Shown piece by piece: positions 25,802 through 34,652 of a stretch of 54,823 nt of DNA. Numbering within the stretch: the stretch's first letter is position 1; each line of letters opens with the position of its first letter. The notes beneath the pieces were generated by a model. That model saw only the letters and a program-made list of their open reading frames with translations, was not told where the DNA came from and did no database searches. The position numbers and the translations under genes are program-made. Source of the DNA: Oxalobacteraceae bacterium (lineage in GTDB: Bacteria; Pseudomonadota; Gammaproteobacteria; Burkholderiales; Burkholderiaceae_D). The stretch covers positions 1 through 54,823 of the forward strand of contig JAIXXN010000034.1 of assembly GCA_027490725.1 (NCBI GenBank), read 5' to 3'.

Positions 25802-27202
25802 ATGACCCTGAATGTTCTCCTCAATCTCCTCGCGGCCGTTGTTTTATTGACACTGCTCTACGTTCAGCAACGCCATACCGCGTCGTTTTCGGTGCGCGTG
25901 TTCACCGGCATGGGGCTCGGTGTCGTGCTCGGCGCCGTATTGCAGGCGATTTACGGTGCCAGCCATCCCGATCTGGCGACCACCGGCAACTACCTCGACA
26001 TCGTCGGCAGCGGCTACGTCAAACTGCTGCAGATGGTGGTAATTCCGCTGATCATGGTGTCCATCATCGGTGCGATCCTGAAACTCAAAGGCATCGATGC
26101 GCTGGGCAAAATCAGCGCCCTCAGCATCGGCACCCTGATGGCGACCACCCTGATCGCGGCCGGTCTGGGCATTCTGATGGCGAAACTATTCGGTCTGACG
26201 GCGGTCGGTCTGACCGCCTCGGCGGGTGACATCGCCCGCGGCGTCTACCTGCAAGGCAAAGTCGAAGCGGCGCAAGCCATCTCGCTACCCAGCATGCTGC
26301 TCAGCTTTATCCCCGCCAATCCCTTCCTCGATATGACGGGCGCGCGCAAAACCTCGACGATTGCCGTGGTGATTTTCTCGGTCTTTATCGGCGTCGCCGC
26401 CGCCGGCATCCACGCCGAAAAGCCGGCTCTGTACGCCAGCTTCGAGCACTTCATCCAGGTCGCCCATGCACTGGTGATGAAACTGGTGCGCATGGTGTTG
26501 CGACTCACGCCTTACGGGGTATTCGCCCTGATGGCGCAAGTGGTTTCAAGCTCGAGCTACACCGACATCCTGCACCTGATCGACTTCGTGCTGGCCTCGT
26601 ATAGTGCGATTCTGCTGATGTTCGGCGTACATCTGGCGCTGGTCGCCGCGACCGGCCTGAACCCGCTGCGCTACGCGCAGAAAATCCTGCCGCTGCTGAC
26701 CTTCGCCTTTACCTCGCGCAGCAGCGCCGGAGCGATTCCGATGAGCGTACAGACCCAGACCCTGCGACTGGGTACGCCGGAAGGCATCGCCAACTTTGCC
26801 GCCTCCTTCGGCGCCACCATCGGCCAGAACGGCTGTGCCGGGATTTATCCGGCCATGCTGGCCGTGATGATCGCCCCCACCGTTGGCATCGATCCCTACA
26901 CGCTGAGCTTTATCGCCCCGCTGCTGGCCATCATCACGATCGGCTCGGTGGGCATTGCCGGGGTAGGCGGCGGCGCCACCTTCGCGGCCCTGATCGTGCT
27001 CTCGACCATGAACCTGCCGGTGGCACTGGCCGGCCTGCTGATCTCGATCGAACCCCTGATCGACATGGGCCGCACCGCCCTGAATGTCAGCGGTTCCGTC
27101 ACGGCCGGCACGCTCACCAGTCGCGTGCTAGGCGAAACCGATACGGCTATCTTCAACAGCAACGCCGATCTGCCCGTCGATCAGACGCCCACTGCTGCAT
27201 AA
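25802..27202 (+). CDS. tcyP: L-cystine symporter (TcyP/YdjN type)
   Basis: 466-residue sodium/proton-coupled symporter of the dicarboxylate/amino-acid:cation symporter family. It shows the family segments G-Y-V-K-L-L-Q-M-V-V-I-P-L-I near residue 75, T-F-A-F-T-S-R-S-S-A-G-A-I-P (the serine-rich re-entrant loop, near 300) and G-Q-N-G-C-A-G-I-Y-P-A-M-L, followed by a last conserved region including N-V-S-G-S-V-T. The long N-terminus before the first conserved helix and the R-S-S-A-G-A-I-P loop match the cystine (TcyP) subgroup rather than the glutamate or C4-dicarboxylate carriers. It is divergent from the chemoreceptor N-terminus at 25546 with about 255 bases between, which must hold both promoters. 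Confidence 0.85.
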   Translation: MTLNVLLNLLAAVVLLTLLYVQQRHTASFSVRVFTGMGLGVVLGAVLQAIYGASHPDLATTGNYLDIVGSGYVKLLQMVVIPLIMVSIIGAILKLKGIDALGKISALSIGTLMATTLIAAGLGILMAKLFGLTAVGLTASAGDIARGVYLQGKVEAAQAISLPSMLLSFIPANPFLDMTGARKTSTIAVVIFSVFIGVAAAGIHAEKPALYASFEHFIQVAHALVMKLVRMVLRLTPYGVFALMAQVVSSSSYTDILHLIDFVLASYSAILLMFGVHLALVAATGLNPLRYAQKILPLLTFAFTSRSSAGAIPMSVQTQTLRLGTPEGIANFAASFGATIGQNGCAGIYPAMLAVMIAPTVGIDPYTLSFIAPLLAIITIGSVGIAGVGGGATFAALIVLSTMNLPVALAGLLISIEPLIDMGRTALNVSGSVTAGTLTSRVLGETDTAIFNSNADLPVDQTPTAA

Positions 27203-27269
27203 TTCACAGCGGACGGAACCTACCCACCGTCCGCTGGTCTAAACGGTTCTCTCCATGAAAGGAACCGTT

Positions 27270-27542
27270 ATGACTGCCTTCCATCACCGTCCCACCCTGC
27301 GCCCCACCCTGCGTCTGCTGCTAGCCAGCCTGTGCGCCGTGAGCGCACTGGCCGCCTGCAACAAGCGTCCGGCCGATCAGCCACCAACCCCGACCACCAT
27401 GCCGGAGCCGGCAGCGCCGGTCACACCTGCGCCGACGCCGGAGAACCAGCCACCGGCCGGCACCACGCCGGCCATCACGCCGGACAATCCGACCACTACG
27501 CCACCACCACCTGCCAGCGCACCGCCGATAGCGGGCCAGTAG
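27270..27542 (+). CDS. Small proline-rich lipoprotein
   Basis: About 90-residue protein beginning with a signal sequence that ends in a lipobox L-A-A-C, so the cysteine would be lipidated. The rest is almost entirely Pro, Ala and Thr with no folded domain, and looks like a flexible tether. The ATG at 27270 is preferred because AAAGGA lies just upstream; an in-frame ATG at 27255 adds five residues. It lies 67 bases after the cystine transporter on the same strand, and a terminator-like hairpin at 27563 follows. Such Pro-rich lipoproteins are common and poorly conserved. Confidence 0.7.
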   Translation: MTAFHHRPTLRPTLRLLLASLCAVSALAACNKRPADQPPTPTTMPEPAAPVTPAPTPENQPPAGTTPAITPDNPTTTPPPPASAPPIAGQ

Positions 27543-27562
27543 CGCCCGCGACGGACGAAAAA

Positions 27563-27582
27563 AAAGGGCCCGAAGGCCCTTT
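27563..27582. terminator. Bidirectional terminator between lipoprotein and fadL
   Basis: Perfect stem AAAGGGCC-CGAA-GGCCCTTT flanked on the left by an A run, which becomes a U run on the minus strand. It should end the porin transcript coming from the right and probably also the lipoprotein transcript. Confidence 0.8.
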
Positions 27583-27616
27583 GGTGTTGCTGCGGTATTG
27601 CCGCAGTATTGCGTGC

Positions 27617-29038
27617 TTAGAACTTGTAGTTGTAAGACAGGCCGATCAGCGACAGATGCGTCTGGAAGGTGCCACGGGTGGTCTCGCCATTGCCGGTGCA
27701 AGTGGTCATCAACGGATTGCAGCCGTTGGTGTAGTTGATGCGCGCATCCTTGAAGCTCAGGTAGGTGTAGGCCAGATCGACCGAGCTATTGTTGCTGACT
27801 TTCCAGTTCGCGCCGAACGAGTACTGCATACGGTCGCTATCTGGCAACGCAGGATGGGTCAGTTCAGCGCTCTTAACCGGCGACTCATCGTAAGCCACGC
27901 CGGCACGCAGGGTCAGTTTTTCGTTGTAGGCATAGTTGCCGCCCAGCGAAACACGCACGGTGTTTTTCCACTGCTGACGAATCACTTCGGCGCCTTCGGC
28001 AGTCCCCGGGAACTGGATATCCAGGTCGCCCAGACGGTTGTGACGCACCATGGTGATATCGGCCATACCCGCCAGTTTGCTATCAAACTGATGGAACACG
28101 TTCGCCGACAGGGTTTCCGGGGTACGCAGCTCTACCAGCGCAGCCGAGTTGGCTTTATTCGAAGCCGCTGCCAACACGCCGTTCACGACCGGGTCAGTAG
28201 TCACTTTCGAGAAGTCCCAGACCGTGCTGCCGCGCAGTTTGTGCAGGATCGACGAGCGATAGGACAGACCGAAACGGGTGTTCTGGTCCAGCGTGAACAG
28301 GTAGCCCAGATTGAAGCCCCAGCCCACATCTTTACCGTCATTCGAGCCGTGCGCATCACCGGCGGTGCGCAGCAGTGCTGGATTACCGCCCAGTGCTGCG
28401 ATCTGTTTTGCCAGTGCTGCGCCTTTTGCTGCAGCAGCGCCGGTCGACAGTGCCGTGATCGAACCCGGTACGTCAACCGCCTGACCCAGTTCCGCTTTCA
28501 TGAATTCGGCATCGATGCCGAAGCCGAAAGCGTGCTGCTGATTGAGTTTGAACGCGACGGAAGGATTCAGGGTCAGCGATTGCAGCTTGACGTCGGACAG
28601 CGCGTAGCGGCCAGTCCAGGTATTGCCATAGCTAATTTTCGTACCGTATGGCACGAAGGAGCCCAGACCCACGCTCCACTGGTCATTGATTTTTTTGCTC
28701 AGGTAGAACGATGGTGCCATCACCGCGGTCGGCACGTAGTCACCCACGGCGGTACCGCCAGTGGACTGACCGGTAAAGCGGGTCGAACCGGCATCGATGA
28801 AGGTCGAGTGTGGCACCACCACGGTGGCGCCTGCGCTGATCTGCATGCCATCCAGGCGGGACAGGCCAGCCGGGTTAGCGAAGATGGTGGTGGCGTCATT
28901 GGCTTCAGCGCCATTGGCTTCGGCAGTACCCTGGGCCGCAACGCTTTGCGAACCGAAACGGTAGCCCGACGCTTGTGCGCCGACCGACATAAGGCCCAGA
29001 GCGAGCGCGATCATCAGGGGGAGGGTTTTGTGTTGCAT
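27617..29038 (-). CDS. OmpP1/FadL family outer-membrane transporter
   Basis: 473-residue outer-membrane porin of the FadL/OmpP1/TodX family for hydrophobic compounds such as long-chain fatty acids. It has a signal peptide ending A-Q-A-S, after which the mature protein opens G-Y-R-F-G-S-Q-S-V-A-A-Q-G-T-A and continues D-A-T-T-I-F-A-N-P-A-G-L-S-R, the N-A-x-D-A-x-x-x-x-x-N-P-A-G hallmark of the family hatch. The protein ends with the aromatic strand Y-N-Y-K-F, the usual signal for barrel assembly. Length is normal. It is monocistronic, with a terminator downstream (27563) and about 360 bases before the efflux pump operon. Fatty-acid specificity is assumed from the family. Confidence 0.92.
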   Translation of the reverse strand: MQHKTLPLMIALALGLMSVGAQASGYRFGSQSVAAQGTAEANGAEANDATTIFANPAGLSRLDGMQISAGATVVVPHSTFIDAGSTRFTGQSTGGTAVGDYVPTAVMAPSFYLSKKINDQWSVGLGSFVPYGTKISYGNTWTGRYALSDVKLQSLTLNPSVAFKLNQQHAFGFGIDAEFMKAELGQAVDVPGSITALSTGAAAAKGAALAKQIAALGGNPALLRTAGDAHGSNDGKDVGWGFNLGYLFTLDQNTRFGLSYRSSILHKLRGSTVWDFSKVTTDPVVNGVLAAASNKANSAALVELRTPETLSANVFHQFDSKLAGMADITMVRHNRLGDLDIQFPGTAEGAEVIRQQWKNTVRVSLGGNYAYNEKLTLRAGVAYDESPVKSAELTHPALPDSDRMQYSFGANWKVSNNSSVDLAYTYLSFKDARINYTNGCNPLMTTCTGNGETTRGTFQTHLSLIGLSYNYKF

Positions 29039-29397
29039 GCTGGTCTCACTTTATGTGTAGGCGCACTGCGCCGGGTTTTTTCTGGCCTCTGCATCGATGA
29101 TGATGCAGGGAGGCTAGCAGCTTACTACATAACTAAAACAAACCAAAAGGCAAGTCGTTAGAGTGACTACACTAAATAAATACTTGAAACCGAGCGATTG
29201 CTCTGCGTTTGGATGAAAAAACAGGGCCGGTATGGCCCTGTTTTAAATGCTTCTAAAACAACAACTTATTCTCGCGGCGGTGCTCCTTGCGGACGCTTCC
29301 CGCCAGCGCGTCCATGCCCAGATTGCGCCGGGAACACTACGCGATAGCAACCATCTGTAGCACTGTTCCCCGGCGCCTGCAGGGCCGTTCAGCGGAC
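29039..29397. other. Intergenic region between fadL start and RND pump end
   Basis: About 360 bases with no convincing gene. The left part, just upstream of the porin ATG, should hold the porin promoter. The middle has the terminator hairpin at 29218-29244. The right part (29250-29397) is GC-rich with no obvious structure. Confidence 0.5.
29218..29244. terminator. Bidirectional terminator after RND operon
   Basis: Stem AAAACAGGGCC pairs with GGCCCTGTTTT around a five-base loop, with A and T runs on both sides. It lies 154 bases beyond the stop of the RND permease on the minus strand and is the first terminator-like structure met by that transcript. Confidence 0.75.
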
Positions 29398-32300
29398 TTA
29401 ACGCAGCTCCGGCAGCGTCGCCCCCGGCAGGCCAGCACCTTTTTTGCCCGTGAGTTTGGCCACGCCCTGCATGACCAGACGGAACAGCATGCGTACCAGC
29501 AGCAGCGTCAGCACGGCTTCCAGCAAGGTCAGCGCGAACGCTGGCAAAGCCGTCCAGCGCTCGGCACGGCGCTGGAACTTGGCGACAGCGCGGTCTTTGC
29601 TGATTTCGATACTGTCGTAGAAAGTCGGCACCATCAGCAGCGTCAGCAGAGTCGAAGTAATCGTGCCACCGATGATGGCAATCGCCATCGGACGGTAGAA
29701 CTCGCCGCCCTCACCCAGCCCCAGAGCGACCGGGAACATCCCGGCGATCAGCGCGAAGGTGGTCATCAGAATCGGACGCAGACGCATACGACCGGCATAC
29801 ATCAGTGCATCTTCACGACCATAGCCTTCTTCCTCGCGCTTGCGGGCAGCATCGAGCAGCAGAATCGCATTCTTCGCTACCAGGCCCATCAGCATGATCA
29901 CCCCGATCAGACTCATCAGATTAATCGTGTTTCTGGTCGCCAGCAGCCCCAGCACCACGCCGATCAGCGACAGTGGCAGGGACAGCATGACCGCCAGTGG
30001 CGCGGTGAAGGAACCGAACTGCATTACCAGAATCAAATACATCAGACCGATCCCGGCGACCAGGGCGATCCCCATCGCACCGAACACTTCATTCATATCC
30101 TTACCGGCGCCGCCCAGTGCCAGGCCATAGCCGGGTGGGAAATCGATATCTTTCACCAGTTTCATGGCGTCCGCCGTCACCTCGCCCGGCGAACGGCCCT
30201 GCACGTTGGCGCTCACGGAAATCACCCGCTTGCCATCCTTGTGCTTGATGGTGGATGGACCTTTGCCCATGGTGACACGAGCGATCTGATCCAGTGGCAC
30301 CATCTGGTTGGTGCCCGTTACTGCGATCGGCAAACGTTCGATGTTTTCCGAACTGGTACGGTCTTCCGGTGCCAGCCGGATCGCCACATCGCGTGCTTCG
30401 CCGGTCGGGTCAACCCAGTCACCGACCTCAATCCCCGCAAATGCCACCCGCAATGCCTGTGCCGCGTCGCCGGCCGAAATGCCCATCGAGTTGGCCAGAC
30501 CACGGTTCAGTTCAATCTGCAGTTCATCCTTAGGATCCTGCTCGGACAGGCCCACATCCACCGCACCCGGCACTTTGCGCAGACGGTCCATAAAGGCATT
30601 GGTAATTTCCATCAGCTTACGCGAATCGGCACCGGTAAATTCGATCTGCACCGGTTTGCTGGCACCATTACTGAGGTCGTCGAGCACCGTGTATTCGGCC
30701 CCCACCAGACCCGCCAGTTTCTCACGCAACTCCTTGGCCACTTCCAGGGCACCGCGTTTGCGCTCGGTCTTCTTGCCAATGTCGACATAGATGCGGCCAC
30801 CACTCACATTGACGTAGCTATTGGTTTCCTTGGTTTCCTTAATGCTGCGGGCAATCACTGCGGCTTTTTCCAGCTTCAGGCGGGAATATTCCAGCGAGCT
30901 CGAAGACGGGGTCCGCACATCGATGGCGATCGTGCCCCAGTCCGAGGATGGCACGAAACTGGCGCCACCGAACTTGGCTTGCAGACCAATCGCCCCGACG
31001 AAGGTGGCCACCGCAATCACGCCCATCCAGCGACGATGGTGCAGCGCCCAGGCGATCACGTTACCGTAGCGGTCAGCCTGATGGTCGAACCATTCATTGA
31101 AGCGCACCAGCACTTTTTCGAAGCCTTTGCGCGGTGCCGTGTGGTGATCCGGTGGATCGCCCCAGAACGCCGACAGCATCGGATCGAGGGTGAACGAAAT
31201 CAGCAACGATACTGCCACCGAGCAGGTCACCGTCAGCGCGAAGGGACGGAACCATTCACCGGTAATCCCGGGCATAAAGGCCACCGGAATGAACACCGCC
31301 ATGATCGAGAAAGTGGTGGCAGCCACGGCCATACCGATCTCAGCCGTGCCTTTCAGCGCGGCAGTACGACGATCGGCACCCAGCTGCATGTGGCGCACAA
31401 TGTTTTCCCGCACCACAATCGCATCGTCGATCAGTACACCGATTGCCAGCGACAGGCCGAGCAGGGTCATGAAGTTCAGGGTAAAGCCACACAGCCAGAC
31501 CCCGATAAACGCTGCGAGTACCGAAGTCGGCAGACTGAGTGCGGTAATCAGCGTCGAACGCCACGAATTCAGGAAGGCATACACCACGAAAATGGTCAGG
31601 CCGGCACCGAACACCAGTGATTCGATCACGTTGTTCAGACTGTTTTCGGCATTTTCGCCATCATCTTCCGTCACTTCCAGCAAGGTGCCTTCCGGCAGTT
31701 CCTTACGCATTTCCGTGGCCAGATCGCGGATCTTCTTGGCCACCGTCACGGTCGACGCGTCACGCGAACGGGTGATCGAGATCCCCACGTTCGGTTTGCC
31801 GGAGCGCACGCTCAGGCTATTGACTTCGGCAAAGCCATCTTCAATGGTGGCTACCTGCGCCAGACGTACCAGCTCGCCGTTGTTGCGCTTCACCACCACT
31901 TGCTGGAATTCCTCGGGACGCTCGATGCGGCCCACCAGACGGATCGACTGTTCGCCCAGATCACCGCGCACCTTGCCCACTGGCGCATTGGTATTCTGGT
32001 TACGCAGCGCATTCACCACGTCGCCTACCGAGACATTGTATTCGCGCAGCTTTTCAGCCTTCAGCAGCACGCTCAGTTCGCGGCGCAGCGCACCGTCGAT
32101 ATTCACGGTCGCCACCCCGTCGATGGCACGGAAGCGGTCCGCCAGCTTGTCCTCGGCCATGCGCGAAATCACCGCATGACTCTGCGTCTTGGACGACAGC
32201 GCCAGCTGCATCACCGGCTGGGCCGAAGGGTCGATGCGCTGCAAAATCGGTTCGCGCATCTCGGTCGGCAGCTTGTAGCGTACCGACGCAATCGCATTAC

Positions 32301-32625
32301 GGATCTCGTCGGATGCTTCGATCAGGTTCTTGGTGAACGTGAAGCGGATAAAGATACTGGCCGAGTTTTCCGACGCGGTACTGTTAATTTGCGTCACGCC
32401 GGTAATCGACTGCAAGGATTTTTCCAGGCGATTGACGATCTCGCGCTCCACTGTTTCCGGCGAGGCGCCCGGATACGGAATGTTCACCACAATGAACGGC
32501 ACTTCCACATCCGGGTTCTGGTTGACGCGCAGCTTCTTCAGCGCCATCAAACCCAAGCACATCATTGCCAGGATCAGAACGATCGTCGCAATGGGCTTTT
32601 TAATACTGAAATCCGATAAAAACAT
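29398..32625 (-). CDS. RND efflux pump inner-membrane permease
   Basis: 1075-residue permease of the resistance-nodulation-division family (HAE-1/AcrB-like). The N-terminus F-L-S-D-F-S-I-K-K-P-I-A-T, the paired aspartates in the fourth helix (L-I-D-D-A-I-V-V) and the lysine in helix ten (L-V-A-K-N-A-I-L-L) are the proton-relay residues of active pumps. Two large periplasmic loops and twelve membrane helices have normal spacing, and the C-terminal extension after the last helix is a little longer than usual. It lies 13 bases after the adaptor gene in one operon. No outer-membrane factor is encoded nearby, so the pump must borrow a TolC-like channel. The substrate is unknown; drugs, solvents or detergents are usual. 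Confidence 0.93.
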   Translation of the reverse strand: MFLSDFSIKKPIATIVLILAMMCLGLMALKKLRVNQNPDVEVPFIVVNIPYPGASPETVEREIVNRLEKSLQSITGVTQINSTASENSASIFIRFTFTKNLIEASDEIRNAIASVRYKLPTEMREPILQRIDPSAQPVMQLALSSKTQSHAVISRMAEDKLADRFRAIDGVATVNIDGALRRELSVLLKAEKLREYNVSVGDVVNALRNQNTNAPVGKVRGDLGEQSIRLVGRIERPEEFQQVVVKRNNGELVRLAQVATIEDGFAEVNSLSVRSGKPNVGISITRSRDASTVTVAKKIRDLATEMRKELPEGTLLEVTEDDGENAENSLNNVIESLVFGAGLTIFVVYAFLNSWRSTLITALSLPTSVLAAFIGVWLCGFTLNFMTLLGLSLAIGVLIDDAIVVRENIVRHMQLGADRRTAALKGTAEIGMAVAATTFSIMAVFIPVAFMPGITGEWFRPFALTVTCSVAVSLLISFTLDPMLSAFWGDPPDHHTAPRKGFEKVLVRFNEWFDHQADRYGNVIAWALHHRRWMGVIAVATFVGAIGLQAKFGGASFVPSSDWGTIAIDVRTPSSSSLEYSRLKLEKAAVIARSIKETKETNSYVNVSGGRIYVDIGKKTERKRGALEVAKELREKLAGLVGAEYTVLDDLSNGASKPVQIEFTGADSRKLMEITNAFMDRLRKVPGAVDVGLSEQDPKDELQIELNRGLANSMGISAGDAAQALRVAFAGIEVGDWVDPTGEARDVAIRLAPEDRTSSENIERLPIAVTGTNQMVPLDQIARVTMGKGPSTIKHKDGKRVISVSANVQGRSPGEVTADAMKLVKDIDFPPGYGLALGGAGKDMNEVFGAMGIALVAGIGLMYLILVMQFGSFTAPLAVMLSLPLSLIGVVLGLLATRNTINLMSLIGVIMLMGLVAKNAILLLDAARKREEEGYGREDALMYAGRMRLRPILMTTFALIAGMFPVALGLGEGGEFYRPMAIAIIGGTITSTLLTLLMVPTFYDSIEISKDRAVAKFQRRAERWTALPAFALTLLEAVLTLLLVRMLFRLVMQGVAKLTGKKGAGLPGATLPELR

Positions 32626-32638
32626 GGCTCGTTATCCC

Positions 32639-33829
32639 TTATTTTTCTGCCACGGTGGCGCTTGCGGAAGCGACCGCTTTCGGCGCAGCCAGCATGACTT
32701 TCTGGCCTTCTTTGAAGCCGGAGCCCGGCACCCGCACCACCATATCGCCACTGTTCAGGCCCGACAGCACCTGCCAGCGACCACTGCGCTCATCGCGTGC
32801 ACCGACCGTCAGATTGACTTTGGCCAGCGCGCCACCCTTGACGCGCCAGACATAGGCCGTATCACCGGTCTGCACCAGCGCCGACGGCGGAATCATCAGT
32901 GCCGAAGCCGTCTGGGCTTCGACCCGGCCTTCCGCATACAGACCCGCCACACGCGGCTGCGACGGATCGCTAAACTCCACCAGCACTTCGACCTGACGGG
33001 TCACGGCACTGGCAGCCGGATCGACACGCTTCACCTTGCCGCTGAAATTCTGGCCCGGATAGCCATTCACGCGGAACAGCACCGGCTGCCCGACTTTCAC
33101 GACACCGATCTTGTCGGCCGAAACCAGCCCTTCGAAACGCATGCTGTGCGGGTCGATCACCTTGATCAGTTCCTTGCCGACTTGGGCCGTATCGCCATTC
33201 GACACCTTGCGGTCGCTGACGATGCCGTCAAACGGGGCGCGCACCAGCGTGCGGGTCAGTTGCTGACGTGCCGTCACGCTGCGCGAACGGGCCGCTGCCA
33301 GATCGCTCTGCGCGTTATTGCGACGGATTTCCGCATCTTCCAGGGCCTGGGTCGACACCATGCCGGAACTGCGCAGCGTGGTCTGACGTTCGAACATGCG
33401 CTGTGCCTGCGCCAGCGACTGCTCGGCCGCGCGGGTCGCTTCATCGGCCGAATTCACGCTATCGCGGATCGCCGTTTCATCGAGCTTGACCAGCACATCA
33501 CCCTTGCGGACGGCTTCGCCATTTTCTTTCAGCACCTGCACCACCACCGCCCCCACTTCGGCGCGCAGATCGGCGCGACGCTCGGGTTCGATAGAACCGG
33601 TAATCACGGGGCCCGAGGCCAGCGCATTCGATTCCACCATCACGGTATCTTCGGCTGCCATCTGCAGGGTGACCAGCGGCTCCTGCTTGCCATCCTTGCC
33701 GGCGGTTTGGGCCGAGGCACTGGCACTGGCTGAAGCACTGGCACTCGCCTTATCAGGCTCCTGCGAGGACTTGCCGCAAGCCGCCAGAGCAGAAGCAATG
33801 GCAAGAGCGATGAGAGTTTTGCGCAACAT
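32639..33829 (-). CDS. RND efflux periplasmic adaptor (MFP) lipoprotein
   Basis: 396-residue membrane fusion protein, first gene of the pump operon. The ATG at 33829 is chosen because a GGAG lies just upstream and because it places a lipoprotein signal (A-L-A-A-C) at the start; a longer frame from 34021 has no such support. After the lipid anchor comes a repetitive S-A-S-A-S-A linker, then the barrel-sandwich-hybrid half motif E-R-R-A-D-L-R-A-E-V-G-A-V-V, an alpha-hairpin (E-A-T-R-A-A-E-Q-S-L-A-Q), the returning half with L-V-R-A-P-F-D-G-I-V-S-D and the beta-barrel. It would connect the permease with an outer-membrane channel. About 290 bases separate it from the DUF212 gene. Confidence 0.92.
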   Translation of the reverse strand: MLRKTLIALAIASALAACGKSSQEPDKASASASASASASAQTAGKDGKQEPLVTLQMAAEDTVMVESNALASGPVITGSIEPERRADLRAEVGAVVVQVLKENGEAVRKGDVLVKLDETAIRDSVNSADEATRAAEQSLAQAQRMFERQTTLRSSGMVSTQALEDAEIRRNNAQSDLAAARSRSVTARQQLTRTLVRAPFDGIVSDRKVSNGDTAQVGKELIKVIDPHSMRFEGLVSADKIGVVKVGQPVLFRVNGYPGQNFSGKVKRVDPAASAVTRQVEVLVEFSDPSQPRVAGLYAEGRVEAQTASALMIPPSALVQTGDTAYVWRVKGGALAKVNLTVGARDERSGRWQVLSGLNSGDMVVRVPGSGFKEGQKVMLAAPKAVASASATVAEK

Positions 33830-34044
33830 GAAAGATCTCCGGAAAGTGGCACCTGGGTGCTGAATGTTATTTAGCCAGACTACAGGGCGCAGAGTATCAG
33901 CTAGTGTTGGGAAATGGTCAATCCGGCTGCGACTGGACGGAAAAAACGGGGGTTGAAATGCCAAATAGCGGGATGGACGGTGAAACCAGAGCATGACTGG
34001 CAGCAAGCAGAATGCAAGCAAGTGGCGGGTAAATCAACGTAAAA

Positions 34045-34074
34045 ACGGCGCACTGTACTGGGACAGTGCGCCGT
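34045..34074 (-). terminator. Terminator downstream of DUF212 gene
   Basis: Perfect 12-bp stem ACGGCGCACTGT / ACAGTGCGCCGT with a six-base loop, followed on the minus strand by a T run. It lies 42 bases after the stop of the minus-strand DUF212 gene. The 200 bases between it and the efflux adaptor start contain no gene and should carry the pump promoter. Confidence 0.85.
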
Positions 34075-34116
34075 CGAAGGGGCCCGGATCGGGCGAGAGC
34101 GGGGAAAATGCCGGCT

Positions 34117-34545
34117 TTAGCCGCGTCCGAACAGGGCGTGAATCAAATGCCCCATAGCAATACCGGTGCTCAGGCCGCCAGCAATCTCGACCAGCGTATG
34201 TCCCATCCGCTCGCGCAGCCAGGTGTGGGCGCTCGAGGCGCTCTCGCCCGCCAGCCGGTTAATCGCGGCCGCCTGCTTGCCGACGTGCTGGCGCAGGCTA
34301 TTGGCGTCGATGATGACGATGAAGCACAGCGTGACGGCCACGCCGAAAGCCGGATGGTCTATCCCTTCGCGCAGCGCGATCAGGGTCGCCATGCTAGACA
34401 CCACGGCACTGTGATTGCTGGGGAAACCGCCGTTGCCGACCAGCTTGAAGGCCCACTGACGTGCTTTGATGCTATTAATCAGAAACTTGATGGGGCCCAC
34501 CGTCACCCAGGTCAGTAGCGGGGTGATCAGATACGCGATATCCAT
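34117..34545 (-). CDS. Divergent PAP2 family protein (DUF212)
   Basis: 142-residue membrane protein of the divergent PAP2 family. The G-G-F-P-S-N-H-S-A-V-V-S-S motif corresponds to the P-S-x-H-S phosphatase signature of PAP2 enzymes, followed by I-I-D-A-N-S-L-R-Q-H-V-G, where the usual family D-A-x-G-V-R is altered. Four hydrophobic helices are apparent. Phosphatase activity on lipid phosphates is plausible but not established for this branch. It is divergent from the DUF475 gene at 34653, with about 107 bases between the two starts. Confidence 0.85.
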   Translation of the reverse strand: MDIAYLITPLLTWVTVGPIKFLINSIKARQWAFKLVGNGGFPSNHSAVVSSMATLIALREGIDHPAFGVAVTLCFIVIIDANSLRQHVGKQAAAINRLAGESASSAHTWLRERMGHTLVEIAGGLSTGIAMGHLIHALFGRG

Positions 34546-34652
34546 GAAAAATCCTTAGTTTGAAGTTGCCGACATTATCGCAGATGGCTTGCGCTCCCCG
34601 GAAGCAGGTAATATAGGCGATTGTTACAGATACCATTTTCATACTGGCCACC

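Noticed and set aside
27332..29161. Long plus-strand frame opposite the FadL-type porin
   Set aside because: Antisense to a gene with clear signal peptide and family motifs; no plausible protein.
29287..31620. Long plus-strand reading frame opposite the RND permease
   Set aside because: It is rich in His, Arg and Gln, has no family features and mirrors a gene with clear pump motifs; it is an antisense artefact of high GC codon use.
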